Source: Albifimbria verrucaria (Eukaryota > Ascomycota > Sordariomycetes > Hypocreales > Stachybotryaceae). Taken from it: 64,000 bases of DNA. The DNA is taken from positions 558,001-622,000 of the forward strand of contig JAHREC010000062.1 of NCBI GenBank assembly GCA_020081605.1. The letters run 5' to 3'. Both the position numbers and the translations under genes were made by a program. Below are positions 47,858 to 59,012 of the stretch, one piece after another (the first letter of the stretch is position 1; every line of letters begins with the position of its first letter). The notes beneath the pieces were generated by a model. It searched no databases and had not been told where the DNA came from. It worked only from the letters and a program-made list of their open reading frames with translations.

Positions 47858-48364
47858 ATGGTCTACGTGCGCTGCGAACAATGCAAGGTGAGGTGCCAGT
47901 GCTATTTCCAGCACTGCCGCCAGACAGCCTGTTGCAACCCGAAATGCAATCGAGTATTTCCGCGTCCCCATGACTTTATCATGACAATGTATCTCACTAA
48001 GCAAAAGTACATCACTTGCAGCATGGATGGTGAGACAATCTGGCTTATTCCTCCACATATGTGTCGTGACCAAAACACTATCACATTCACGCGGCCCTGG
48101 TGGCGGCCGGGCCAATTGCGTATAATAGTGGAAGATCCCGTCAATATGGACGCACCTTATACAGTGTCTTTGATGGGGACCACATCGGATGACATCAAAT
48201 CCGAGGGCCCGACATTCAACTACCAAGTACTTGATTGGCTGATGGACAACACTCTCGTCGTCAAAAAGTTCCCTAAGAAGCCAACCTACAACGGCGATGC
48301 CCTGAACGATTTCTCCGACTCTCGAATGACGAGGATGGCGGAGCCAGTGCAGGTTGACCCCTGA
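47858..48364 (+). CDS. Hypothetical Cys-rich protein, about 168 residues
   Basis: Intact single-exon frame. The first 35 residues are cysteine-dense: VRCEQCKVRCQCYFQHCRQ then ACCNPKCNRVFPRP, a likely zinc-ribbon-like or disulphide module. The rest (TMYLTKQKYITCSMDGETIW, ITFTRPWWRPGQLRIIV, DDIKSEGPTFNYQVLDWL) resembles no family I recognise. An upstream ATG in frame exists at 47744, but the Met at 47858 directly precedes the Cys module and is preferred. No signal peptide. It may belong to the same young accessory set as the next two genes on the same strand. Confidence 0.5.
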   Translation: MVYVRCEQCKVRCQCYFQHCRQTACCNPKCNRVFPRPHDFIMTMYLTKQKYITCSMDGETIWLIPPHMCRDQNTITFTRPWWRPGQLRIIVEDPVNMDAPYTVSLMGTTSDDIKSEGPTFNYQVLDWLMDNTLVVKKFPKKPTYNGDALNDFSDSRMTRMAEPVQVDP

Positions 48365-49164
48365 AAAATTCATCTTTAGAAGCTGAACTACAGAATTCGG
48401 ACAAGGACTTTAGCATCTGGGTTAGTGATGCGATCCGACTTGAGTTTCACGGCAGCGAACTGGTACTATAGATGGCTTTAGAATTTTGAAAATGTCAGAA
48501 AATCAAAAACTTTCTAATACGATTCTCAAGAGCACCTATCCTACACTAGAGAACATTTCATGTTAAGAAGTTGATCCCTCGATTTGCCTGCATCAATGCT
48601 TGAAAAATAACAAAAAGATCCACGAAAACAGGGTCGCACAAAACTGTGAAGCCATATCATGCAAGATTCCATGAATAGTCGTGAGTGAGCCAGCTCGAGT
48701 GGGACAAATAAATTGATAGATTTGGAGTAGCAAGTCTTCACACTTGAGAAATATTCGTCCATACATTTGGTGCCACGTATGTCTGGTTGCACGATGTAGT
48801 AGAAGCAAGCACGGAACCGTGCATTCCCAAATGATACGAAACCGCGGCAGGCTGCTAGCATGCTATCATGGGGCTTCTTTGCATCTTGAGTGGAAATTAA
48901 TAATATATTACGGAGAGGTCCTGTAATTCAACAGGCAGCATTGTCCAACGCTGTACAAGACACCACCAGCATACACGATATCGCTCAACGCTACGGTGAT
49001 ATGAACGGGGTGTCTTTCGTAACTCTGAGTGTTGTTATACACAAACAACAAATAGTTGTGTCACTAAGATAACTTATCAAGGATGTCAGATAACTTAAAG
49101 CATCAGATTCTCTCGCGATGCTTCGGAAATACACCCACGTGTTGTCTCAAAGCTGTCTACCACA
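48365..49164. other. Intergenic, no gene seen
   Basis: 800 AT-rich bases; nothing recognised. Confidence 0.5.
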
Positions 49165-50055
49165 ATGTCTGAATCTTTCCGTGTCATCGAGTTTTGGGCG
49201 AAAGGCCACTGTGAGGTCTTCTACTTCCTTATTCTTACAGACCGTTCGGACTTTAAGTACTTGGTTTCCGTCACACCTCCGGTCCAGGATGCGGTTATCT
49301 TGCCCAATCACTCCCACTTGGCATTTGATACGGTGCCTCTGGGCGATTGGAATATTGGGTATTTACACCACACAAAGGACGGCTATACCCTTGGTTCTCA
49401 AGAGTACTTGGAACGTCCCGCTGTTGGGCCACTTTGGCACCCAGTAACAATTGACATTCTTGATCTACCTGGCCTCATCCCGGAGCACAAGCCAGAAGAA
49501 GAAGAGGAGCTGGCCTACATTACTAAGCCACATAGAGTCACCATGGCACTTCCGCAGCAAGTGGGAATTGATTCTGACAAGGGCGTGGCTATCTGGACAT
49601 GGGATGGCCATTTACACTGGTTCATCAGCCATGAGTGTACGATTCACGGCCTGCTCCAGGGTCATGGCGTCACACCACGCTTTCTGGCACATATCACGGC
49701 AGACCGCAGCCGCACCATAGGCTTCATCTTGGAGGAAGCAAAGGGACGCCTTGCAACATCAGCAGATTTCGAAACGTGTAGGGATGCGTTGTCAAAAATG
49801 CATCGTCTCGGCCTGGTGCATGGCAGTCTCCGAAGCGACACATTTCTAATCACCGACAAAGGAACAGCGCTCATTCAGAATCTTCGCTTAACTCGCAAAG
49901 CAGCGAACCAAGAAACCTTCGATGAAGAAATGGCATCTCTTGAGAAAGCACTCAAGGGTGGGATGGACGCTCAGTGTGATGCAAGAAACCGAGCCAGGGC
50001 GGACAAGGAGCTCCGTGCTTATGGGGAGCATCTTGATATGGACGGACGGCACTAG
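49165..50055 (+). CDS. Protein-kinase-like protein lacking catalytic residues (pseudokinase)
   Basis: An intact 296-residue frame, no intron, no signal peptide. The N-terminal half (FRVIEFWAKGHCEVFYFL, HSHLAFDTVPLGDWNIGYL, PVTIDILDLPGLIP) and the C-terminal half (ITADRSRTIGFILEEAKG, FETCRDALSKMHRLGLVHG) match the fungal kinase-like family often mislabelled alpha-galactosidase A. In the catalytic loop, active relatives have HGDL with a downstream Asn; here it reads VHGSLRSDTFLI, so the catalytic Asp is Ser and the Asn is Thr. The metal-binding motif region reads ALIQNLRLTRKA with no Asp. It should bind but not phosphorylate. Stop at 50053-50055 is followed within 225 bases by the oxidase start on the same strand. 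Confidence 0.72.
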   Translation: MSESFRVIEFWAKGHCEVFYFLILTDRSDFKYLVSVTPPVQDAVILPNHSHLAFDTVPLGDWNIGYLHHTKDGYTLGSQEYLERPAVGPLWHPVTIDILDLPGLIPEHKPEEEEELAYITKPHRVTMALPQQVGIDSDKGVAIWTWDGHLHWFISHECTIHGLLQGHGVTPRFLAHITADRSRTIGFILEEAKGRLATSADFETCRDALSKMHRLGLVHGSLRSDTFLITDKGTALIQNLRLTRKAANQETFDEEMASLEKALKGGMDAQCDARNRARADKELRAYGEHLDMDGRH

Positions 50056-50278
50056 GAGCTGCGCTAGAATCGTTCCATTGACCAATCAACGAGAATGACA
50101 ATTCTTGCGTTGGCCGGATAGGCTGGAACAGGACTGGAGGGCGGCTCTGGCATCTCAATGGCCAAGATTAGTCTGGTTGGGTGCCGATCCCTGTAACGCA
50201 AAACGGATGTCGCGGCCAGACATCAGTCCACTCCTACGGTTTAGATTTCTCGTGATGACCTATACGCAATCCAATACC

Positions 50279-51963
50279 ATGGCTGCAATGTCCTTGAGCG
50301 CCTCTGCGGCTACCTTGCTCGTCCTTCTTGTGAGCGTGTTCTTGTTCAATCGCTGGCGATCGACCGCTGGAAGTGAGCCTGTAGACGATCCTGATGCTCT
50401 CCTCCGGGATCTACCAGAACCCACCGACCTTGCAAGAACCCTGAAAGCCGCTTTGCCCCAGAACGTGCTCTTCCCCACTGATGCAGCCTTGTTCAAAGAG
50501 GTCATGAATTCTTACTGGGCAAAGCATAATCGCGAAGTGATCCCTGCGTGCTTTGTCCGACCTGAGAGCACTAAGCATCTGCAAAGTGCCGTTGCTCTTA
50601 TCCAACGCGAGCACAGCCGTCGACTGCAGCAGAAAAGCTATGATGGGGGACTATTCGCCATCAAAGCAGGAGGTGCGGCGCCCGCGATTGGTAGCTCAAC
50701 GCTCAAGGGCGGTGTTGTGATTGACTTGGGCTTGTTCCGCGAGATCATCATCTCTGACGACAAGTCACGAGTGGTTATTGGTGCAGGGCTGAAATGGGTG
50801 GATGTCTACAATGCTTTGCAGCCTAAGGGCTTGACTGTTGCTGGCGGTAGAACTCTTCCAGTTGGTGTAGGCGGCTTGAGCTTGCAAGGTAAGTTGAACA
50901 TGTATCATGAGAAATATGAGCTGTTGGTGGAATTTTGTGCTAATCCATGACAGGCGGTATCTCATTCTACTCACCCTTCCACGGGCTAGTTTGCTCTACT
51001 ATCATCTCTTATGAAGTAGTCTTAGCCGACGGATCCGCTGTGACCGCCTCAGAGACATCTCATCCAGATCTTTGGCGTGCCTTGAAGGGAGGGTCTAACA
51101 ACTTTGGCATCGTCACCAGCTTCACGCTGCCTTGTATACCGGCCACCGATATATGGTTCGGTTGTTCCTTCATGCTGGGCTTCCAAGCTCCGGGCCTTGT
51201 TAGAGCATTCCATGAATGGGTTGAAGAGACCCGTTCTGGTGCTTACGATCCACATGCCGCTGGTCCGATGACTTGTTTTGGTGTGACATCTGCGGGTGTT
51301 CAGGTTACTGCCAATTACTTGGCCTATACCAAACCTACGGACAATAACAAGTGGCCAACATACTGGGCGAAATCTCCCTACGGTAAACTATTTCATCTGT
51401 ACAGCACAGCCAAGAATCAATCGTTATTCCAAGCAGTCACTGAGCTTTCTGAACCTTCCGAGGCGGGCAAGTACAATAAAATCGCTACGGTAACTTGCAA
51501 AAACGACCTAGAAACACTTGAATATTGTCGGACCGTCTACCTCGAAGTCTCCCGGGAGGTGCGGAATGTCAAGGGCTTAATATTCTCTCTGGTATTTCAA
51601 CCTCTGCTACCACAATGGATGAATAAAGGGTACCCTAATGTTCTCGGCTTAGAGGATGTTACTGAACCTCTAGTCATCGTGGAGCTCTCTCTGACATGGA
51701 AAAATGTTAAGCAAAGCGATCTGGTAAGAGGCGCCGTACGGCGTGGCATCGAGAAGATAGAAGACTTTGCGAAAACTCACAAGACATACCACCGATACAA
51801 ATTTGCGAATTACTGTGCTGAGTGGCAAAGACCGATGATGAGTTACGGCGAGAAGAACTTGGACTTTATGCGTGGGGTGAGTCGCAAGTATGATCCGAAA
51901 GGATTGTTTCAAAAAGGATGTCTTGGTTCTTTCAAGTTGGATATGGAAGAAGACACATTCTAA
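50279..51963 (+). CDS. Membrane-anchored FAD-linked oxidase (BBE/PCMH family), atypical flavin site
   Basis: Two exons, 50279-50888 and 50954-51963, join in phase. Residues 4-24 (MSLSASAATLLVLLVSVFLF) form an N-terminal membrane anchor or uncleaved signal. The FAD-binding domain shows CFVRPESTKHLQSAVALI, VIDLGLFREIIIS, VVIGAGLKWVDVY, GLTVAGGRTLPVGVGGL, GGISFYSPFHGLVCSTI and WRALKGGSNNFGIVTSF, as in berberine-bridge/6-hydroxynicotine-oxidase-type enzymes, which use O2 to oxidise small molecules. Where relatives have a GGH motif whose His anchors FAD covalently, this protein has FAIKAGGAAPAIGSS. The Cys for a second bond is not evident either. Substrate unknown. An alternative ATG at 50255 is possible. 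Confidence 0.88.
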
Positions 51964-53057
51964 GTGCCATTCTAGTCATGGCATGATACCATGATTACCT
52001 ATTATATTAGTATTAGGATAGCTGTTTGTACATCGTGAATACAACGTGACTGTATGCCGCAATGTAAGTTAGAAAAGGCCAGCACATGGCATTAGCGTGA
52101 GTCAGGAACCAAACACTTTCTCACCAAGCAAAGATGTAGAACAAAGAGGTCATTGGTAGTAATAATACATCGAGCCATTTTCGGCTTGAACTCATTGAGT
52201 CATGCCTTTCCAGCTTTACCACCACTCTTGAAGCCACTTGCTCTGCACTGCGTGTGGTGTACTTATTTTCGGTATCACATTCAGATCAAGTAAGAGTAGA
52301 CCCCAGGGAATCTCTGTACAGCAACAGATAGGTAGCACTGTAAATCATTATCGTGGTCAGCATAATGCAAATGGGAACAGGGAATCCGAACAGTTCAAAA
52401 AAACTAACTCAGGTTGAGGTTCCCACCATGTTGTTTCAAATTATTTAGAAGCAGGATGATATTGAAATGGTGGAACAACTGCCGTTTGTAGAAAGCAGTT
52501 CATTTAAGCATTTGATCACGGCAATAAACTGTATTTGGCAAACCACGGTGCGATCCAAGTTAGCCGGAGTTAACAGCTGCTACTTCTATGAATTGCTGCA
52601 GGTAATCTCTGCTATCGATGGTTCTCGATGCATATTTGTGTGGTCAGTTGATCAGAAACACTTCAGCAGCTACAAAGATTGTGCCAGCTACGCTCCAAGC
52701 CAGTTTTGAGTGTTTATTCATAGACCCTATCCTCCTTAGCAGTGAAGAGTTATTGTGCTGGTACGATTCGATGCTCAAACAATACTATGATCATGCCTCA
52801 TGAGGGCGTAAGTGTGCTGAATATCTGATCATATCAGTTTTCAGTAGACTATTAAAGTTGACTTCATGGGTAGGAATCTTCCTCTTCTTTTATTTCTTGT
52901 CAAAACGCATTGAGAAAGAATCCAACCTACCAACCTCGAGACCTTTCAAAGCATACATCCTTGAACAAATTTGGAATTCGCAAAAGATTACCAATACTAA
53001 AAGTAACTTTATTCTAACAATTCTCAGTAGCTTTAGTCCAGCTGACAAAAGTTCAGA
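51964..53057. other. Intergenic, no gene seen
   Basis: 1.1 kb AT-rich. Short frames only, no domain recognised. Confidence 0.5.
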
Positions 53058-53312
53058 ATGTGTTGGGTCAAGGACGAGGAGTTCACTTGTGGTCACACAG
53101 TGGTATATGCAGGAGGATGTTACCCTGGAAAGGAGGAATCTTGCTACGGCATCCGAGACGCAGCCACCCGCATCAGTCCGTTCAAATGCCCTAAGTGCAC
53201 GGCAGCTGAAGAGGAAAGGCTGCGAGAGGAAGAGGAGAAGCGAAAGGCTGACGAGGAGAAGCAAAAGGAGGAGGAAGAAAAGGCTAAGGGATCTGAAGAG
53301 ACAGAGGCTTGA
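53058..53312 (+). CDS. Small Cys-motif plus charged-coil protein, 84 residues
   Basis: Intact short frame. The first 50 residues hold MCWVKDEEFTCGHTVVY, GGCYPGKEESCYG and FKCPKCTAAEEE: a set of Cys and one His that could form one zinc knuckle pair. Residues 51-84 are almost only Glu, Lys and Arg (EEEKRKADEEKQKEEEEKAK), a single charged helix. I recognise similar small fungal proteins but know no function. It is short, so expression evidence matters. No signal peptide. Confidence 0.5.
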   Translation: MCWVKDEEFTCGHTVVYAGGCYPGKEESCYGIRDAATRISPFKCPKCTAAEEERLREEEEKRKADEEKQKEEEEKAKGSEETEA

Positions 53313-54375
53313 GCTCATTCACATATGTCTTCTGCAATCTAGTTCACTAAGATTCGGCGGAGTCATTGTTCAATATGCCACTTAAGTTGAGAGGCATTCG
53401 CTGCTGCAGTAGGGGCTTATTCATGGATGCTGGGATTCGCTAGCCACACCAGACACAGCTTGTTTAAACCAGGTATTAATAGCAAATTCTCCCAGGAGTT
53501 CACGTAGAATCACGAAGTGCGCAAACTGTCAAACATTGAGTTTTCGCGCTGTATGGAGGTCTTATAGTGATAAAATAAACGGTGCACATAGGTGGGAGTT
53601 GTAAGACGAGCTTGGAAACGCACCGTGGCCAGACATCCTTCTTAGACAAATTGTTAGCTGGACCATGGGAAAGTCACAGTATTTCATTAGAAAGGTAAAG
53701 GTTTAGACTGTTCATGTACGTGAATGGATGTTCAGGAAGTGCTGTGCCCACGTCGTTGAATGTGCGAAGGCTCCGGTTTAGTATCGGACACAGACCTGAT
53801 CCATTTAAAGTAACATTGGCCAGCTAGTAAACTAGCCAGCGATAGTAGTTCCAGCTTTTAATAGCTCTACGAAGATCTACATAGCGCATCTAGTACCGAG
53901 AGAGTAGCATTGAGTTTATTCATGTATTGGTATGTTGGCTAAGAAGTTGTGGGGACCAATACGATGATGGAGTCTTCGCACATTCATGAAGATGGAACTT
54001 TTACATGCTTCTACATGTTGTATGAATCTTGTCCTCTCTAGCCACCTGGGGCACAAAATTAGTTTAAATAGGGGACCCTAGTGAATTATAAATTTTCTAA
54101 CATCAATACCCCAGTTGTCAAATAGCATCATAGCCCCCATGCATTGATGCCATAAACTGTAAGTTTCAGGACAATTCAACGCAAGATTTGTTCCTGTTTA
54201 TTTCCTCGGCGACATGCGTTCGACATGAGTATTGAACACTATTCTCAACAATTGCAGGCAAAGGTGACAAAACCAAAATAAGATCTATTGCTCCCAGCAA
54301 ATATGGGTATACGCTTGCTATTCCAGGCATTTTAAAATACAGCATTATTCCTACAGACCCAGCTTTTGTTCCTGT
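53313..54375. other. Intergenic, no gene seen
   Basis: 1.06 kb AT-rich. The phrase TTCCTGTTTATTT.CTC.GCGACATG appears at 54189-54215 and again at 54368-54393, a short dispersed duplication that reaches into the 3' end of the next gene. Confidence 0.5.
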
Positions 54376-55687
54376 TTATTTTCTCAGCGACATGTGTTCG
54401 AAAGAAGTCTTGACTCGAATTCCGTGTAGTGGAAGATCATCACCACTCTCTTCGTCTCTGTCCTTGGATTGGCTCTTCACTGTATATGAATATTCTTTGG
54501 CTTCGGGGTACATTTGCAGCTCGAGTGGTGTCGTGGGAGTAGCCGCAACGTGATCCGATTCGTTCTCGTCCGGGAGTCGATAAAAGTTGTTGCCTTTGCT
54601 CTTGGTTGTACTATCGGCAATTTTACTGCTGAGATGATCTTGTCGTGAAAGATCGAACTGGTCTGTAGATCTCTGGCCCTTGCTCATACCCTGGGCCGAC
54701 AACGGCGTTTTGATGCCAAACCAGCTCGTAACCTTGTTGAGCACGGGGAGCAAGGTCGGAAGACAAGCCGAGGTGATGCCCGCGGACATCTCAATTGCAG
54801 TCCAGCCGACAGTTGGAGCAAGGGTATACGTAGGGTCCATGCCGTCGTAAGTGAAGAGCACGCTAGTTCGGTAGGCAGAGGCGAACACGACGCTGTTGGT
54901 GGGTTAGCACTTCTCGGATGACTCGGAGATATCGGTATGCATACAAAAATCCTAGGAAGAAGGCGGTAGTCAAACCGATCTTCTCGCGTGTGCCCAGTTG
55001 CAGGCCCCAAATTTGAGGGATGGGCATTAGCAAGATAATGATGTCAGTAAGGATTGTTGCAGCTGCGTTGGCAATCCAGGTCCCGACCTGGTTGATGCAA
55101 CGTCCTGGGAGCTCTGGGTACCATAGCTTTTCGACTGGTACGCAGATGAAGATAAACAGGAATGTAACGCATACAACCCAGGCCATCACAAAAGCTCCGA
55201 CCGCCCAGGCCATCTTCTTGAAGTAAGGGAAGTGGAAGATGCGGTAGTACATGAGCAAAAGGCTCAGCTTCGTCCATCCCAGGTTGAAAGCATAGAGAAT
55301 TTCGGCCACGACGAGCCATTTTGCCATCATGACAATGTCTCCCATCGGAACCAAGTCGGCATGGAGGCCCATACCGCAGGAGTGCATGGCAAAAATGAAT
55401 CCCACAACGGCAAGATTCCAAACCTGTTACAGAAAATCATGATAAGTCAAACGCTTCGCAATCTCGAGGCTGAAAGATTCCACGAGGTCCCTTACCATGG
55501 AGAAAATGAGAAGCCAGTCATCCCACCAGAGCTTCTGAGCTTTGAGATGTCGGCTCACCACACGCAAGACAGTCGACGCCAAGGCAAGCACCGTCATGGA
55601 GACGACGACTTTGACAGTCCATGGTCGGATGTCGTAGGGGTCATAGCCTGGCAGGCCAGGAAGCTTGGAGTCTTGTGGAGAGGGCAT
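54376..55687 (-). CDS. Pth11-like integral membrane receptor, without CFEM
   Basis: Exons 55687-55496, 55423-54945, 54892-54376 give 395 residues in phase with no frame break. The N-terminus is short (MPSPQDSKLPGLPGYDPYD) and enters the first helix (VKVVVSMTVLALASTVLRVV), then KLWWDDWLLIFSM, KLSLLLMYYRIF, VEKLWYPELPGRCIN, ILTDIIILLMPIPQIW, KIGLTTAFFLGFF and GWTAIEMSAGITSACLPTL. These are the motifs of the fungal rhodopsin-like (Pth11) domain. The last 110 residues are a polar cytoplasmic tail with many Ser/Thr. It lacks a CFEM domain. It is divergent from the alpha/beta hydrolase at 56690. Confidence 0.9.
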
Positions 55688-56689
55688 TTCGGCACGGGCA
55701 ACGAAGGATCGATTGAAGCGGTCGGTAATCGAATCGATGTTGTCTCGCTGCTAAGCGAGATCCGGTGACCTTATATTCCAGTGGGAGAGCCTGCCCCTGA
55801 CACTGCATGGACGAAGAATTGCTTCTTCTGCCGCTTGGATATAGCTAGTCAGTTTTGTTGATAGACAAGATTTTCCTGCATCCAAAAAGAAAGTCTCACC
55901 ATGTCGGCAGTTCTTCCCCTGCTCACTGCTGATTCAGCTCTATTCGCTAAGGACGCCTTCCAATCAAGGTGCGCCTTACTTCTGATGGACAGGAGACATG
56001 GCGACTACCATTGATGCTAAGGCAGATCCTAAACCTCAACAAGCCAAGTGCACAACGGGAAGCCTCCGCGGGGACGACCTAAGCAGAAACGGCCCGGGTG
56101 GTGCCCGGTTTCTAGCGGCCGAAGTCTGTGGTTACTTGCCTGAAACGAGTCATGTCCTCCGAGCAAGGTGCCTCGCCCCGTTGCCACTAACCAACAACCA
56201 ACAGCTGGATCCACAAGGTCCATTGCAAAACCGTTCGATTCTCTCCTCTTTGCGTGGTATGGCGAATGGAAAGACTCGCCCAAGGTGGGCCACCGTTGGC
56301 TACCGTATTAGTCCCTAGGTCTGTAACCAAGAGGTGACGATGGAGTGCTTCTTATTTGCTGGCTCTGTCCTCACCTGCGAGAACAGGTCCCTGGCCTTTG
56401 CGGGGAAATTAGAGCCCACTTGCAACGATTTTGCAAAGCCGTTACGGCATTAATTAGTCTACATGATCAACAATGGACCCTGTCCATGATACGTTTGGCG
56501 TGGCAAAGCTGAGTCTTCCCCTCACCTGTTGTTATAAGGAGATCTTGGCCCTTGTAAAAAAACTCGCCCTTGTACCTCCCCGTCAAACCAATCACATCAT
56601 CCTTCAGCTTTGCTTTGCTGCGAAGGAATTGACGAGGAAAAGCTTGGCCATCGCATCAATCTGTATAGTTGAGTTTCTCTATAATCATC
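55688..56689. promoter_or_regulatory. Divergent promoter region of receptor and hydrolase genes
   Basis: 1.0 kb between head-to-head genes. No convincing gene inside; a 106-codon frame near 56000 has no recognisable content. Confidence 0.4.
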
Positions 56690-57748
56690 ATGGCTGCAAA
56701 GACGACTCTGGAAGTCCCTCACTTGGGCGGCATCAGCGTGGGATACAGGCTGTCAAACGACAAGGTCGACCCGGCAAAGCCGACCGTGGTGCTCATCAAC
56801 TCCATGTGCACAACCTCCTCGCTCTATGACGCCCAGTTCGAGAGCAGCTCGCTCACCAGCGCCGTCAACCTGCTTGCCATTGAGCCCCTGGGCCATGGAG
56901 CAACCAGCACCGCCGCAGAGCACTGGACCTACTGGGATACCGCCGTGATGGCACTCCAGACCATGGAAGCACTCGGCGTCGAGAAGGCGTTTGCTCTGGG
57001 AACGAGTCAAGGCGGCTGGATGGTTACGCGCATGGCACTCTTGGCGCCTGAGAAGGTTTGTACTGCAAATTGCTTTGTCGAGCCCCCTTGCTGAACCCCT
57101 TGCTCTTCTCTCTGGTCGATCAGTCAAATTTCTTCCCCACTAACGACAAGGCTCTGGGCGCCATGCCATTTAGATTCTAGGCCTTCTGCCCCTGGGCACC
57201 TCTATGGATTACGAGTCTGCCGAATCTCGGGAGAAGGGATGCTGGGATCCCAAGACTCAGCTGCGACCCTTTTTCGACAAGTGGTCGACTCCACCCCCGA
57301 TTTCGTCGTCGATGAGGTGTGGCGAGGCATGGTTGCACAGCTCGGCTTCTCCGGAACCGTGCCTCCAGAGATTCTGTCCTTCTGGGATTCCACTCTGAAG
57401 GATGTATACAACGGCGAGCAGGGACGCAAGAAGCTGCGCATGGCACTCCTAAACCTCATGGAGAGAGATGGCCTGCTGAGCCGTCTCGGTGATATCAAGT
57501 GCCCTGTCTATTGGCTGCAGGTTAGCGTTCTCCATCCGTGATTCAGTTATGCACGTATTGACAGTTTCGCTTAGGGCCCTGAAGACCCTGTATTTGGCAA
57601 ATTGGTGCCCACTGAACACATCAAACTCTTTACGTCATCCCCTGAGGCAACATTGACGTTTGTTGAAGGTGCTGGACACTATCTGAACGCAACGAGCCCT
57701 AAGGAAACGGAAGAGGCCATCCTGAAGATGGTCAAGAAATATGCTTAA
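56690..57748 (+). CDS. Alpha/beta hydrolase with intact catalytic triad
   Basis: Exons 56690-57055, 57174-57520, 57575-57748. Start MAAKTTLEVPHLGGISVGYR. Landmarks: VVLINSMCTTSSLYDAQF, LLAIEPLGHGATS, nucleophile elbow ALGTSQGGWMVTRM (Ser), GPEDPVFGK (acid), EGAGHYLNATSP (His). It has no signal peptide, so a cytosolic small-molecule esterase or hydrolase is likely; substrate unknown. The exon sum is one base short of 296 codons. The break lies at 57275-57290, where FFDK must pass to VDSTPDFVVDEVW. It sits between two Pth11-like genes, divergent from one and convergent with the other. Confidence 0.85.
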
Positions 57749-59012
57749 ACCGGTAGTGTGTGTAAATAGTAAGGTGCTACCAATCTAAATAAGTGTTCTT
57801 GAAGTACGGTGGATTGGACTCGTAATGTGACGTTGTCACAGGCACAAGTGCTTCGACCTCGTCCACTATGAGCCCTACCAGGCCAAATTTTCAAGCGTCA
57901 GCAATACCATCATTGGTGAGTCATTTGTCTGTACTGCCGGCAACAGTCGGTAACGTAATGTTGGGGCTAGGAGAAGAAGTTCCGGTCGCTCAGAGCTACC
58001 ACGCTACCCTACAGAAGCTATATTATCGGCCCATTTTCAGGGCTGAGAGAAGTGCAAGTCGTCCATTGTGGAGAGCTTCATTTTCGTCTTATTTTTAGTT
58101 GTCGTAATTTAAATTAAGTTTGCAACTAAATGCCTTGGTCTCGACAAGAGTAATTACTCACGGCTATCGGCTTCAACGTTTCATGCGCACGGGCTTGGGT
58201 CTTAGAACTACATTCGTGCATGATGAGCAGAGTCCTGACGCTTGGACATAAATCATCTACCTTCCCCATTGATGAACTACTTATCGGTGCGACAGGCAAC
58301 CTCCTCTGTCCTGTCTGTGGGTTCAAGCTAAGAATAAGTAAGAGTGTATTAATCGTTTCACCTAGGACGAGCGGTCGAATATGAGAACACAACTCAGAAT
58401 GGGCCTCTATTGTTAATCTCTTTCTCCATTATGCTATGCAGTACATTCATAAAGAGGACAGCATTTGTGTTGCACTCTTTTGGGCCTATCCTATCCTAAA
58501 CACTGCACCAAAATTGCTATGCCTTATAATTATGGTATGGGAACTCCATGCCTGCTAAATTGACCGTAGTCAACTCAATTATTTCCAGCCAGATGATATT
58601 GGCCGTAAATCCAAAAGCCAACAGCCTGCAGTAAATCTCTATAAGGAAGTCTAAATCTAGTGTGAAACTCAAGTTCAGAATAGGTATTCCCGAGGTATGG
58701 AGTTGACGAACTACAACGGCTCACATCATGACTACTGAAGGACCTACCACACGCTGCCGAGACGTGAGTTTTACGAGGTGGAAATTGCAAGGATGAGGAA
58801 CATTGAAATATCATGATCATTTACTTGTTGGGATCTGCAGTCAACAAAATGCCGGGTTATTGTTTAAGGCGGTATTTCAAGCGGTAGGTCGCTCAAATCA
58901 ATGGTTATAAAAAGTCTATGGTATCATTGTTACAATCCTAGCTAAGTAGGTAGTCTATCCGATATAACATGCCGGCATGTGCCTCATTATCTACATTAGT
59001 ATTAACAGTATA
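57749..59012. other. Convergent AT-rich intergenic region
   Basis: 1.26 kb between converging genes. Short frames only. Nothing recognised. Confidence 0.55.
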
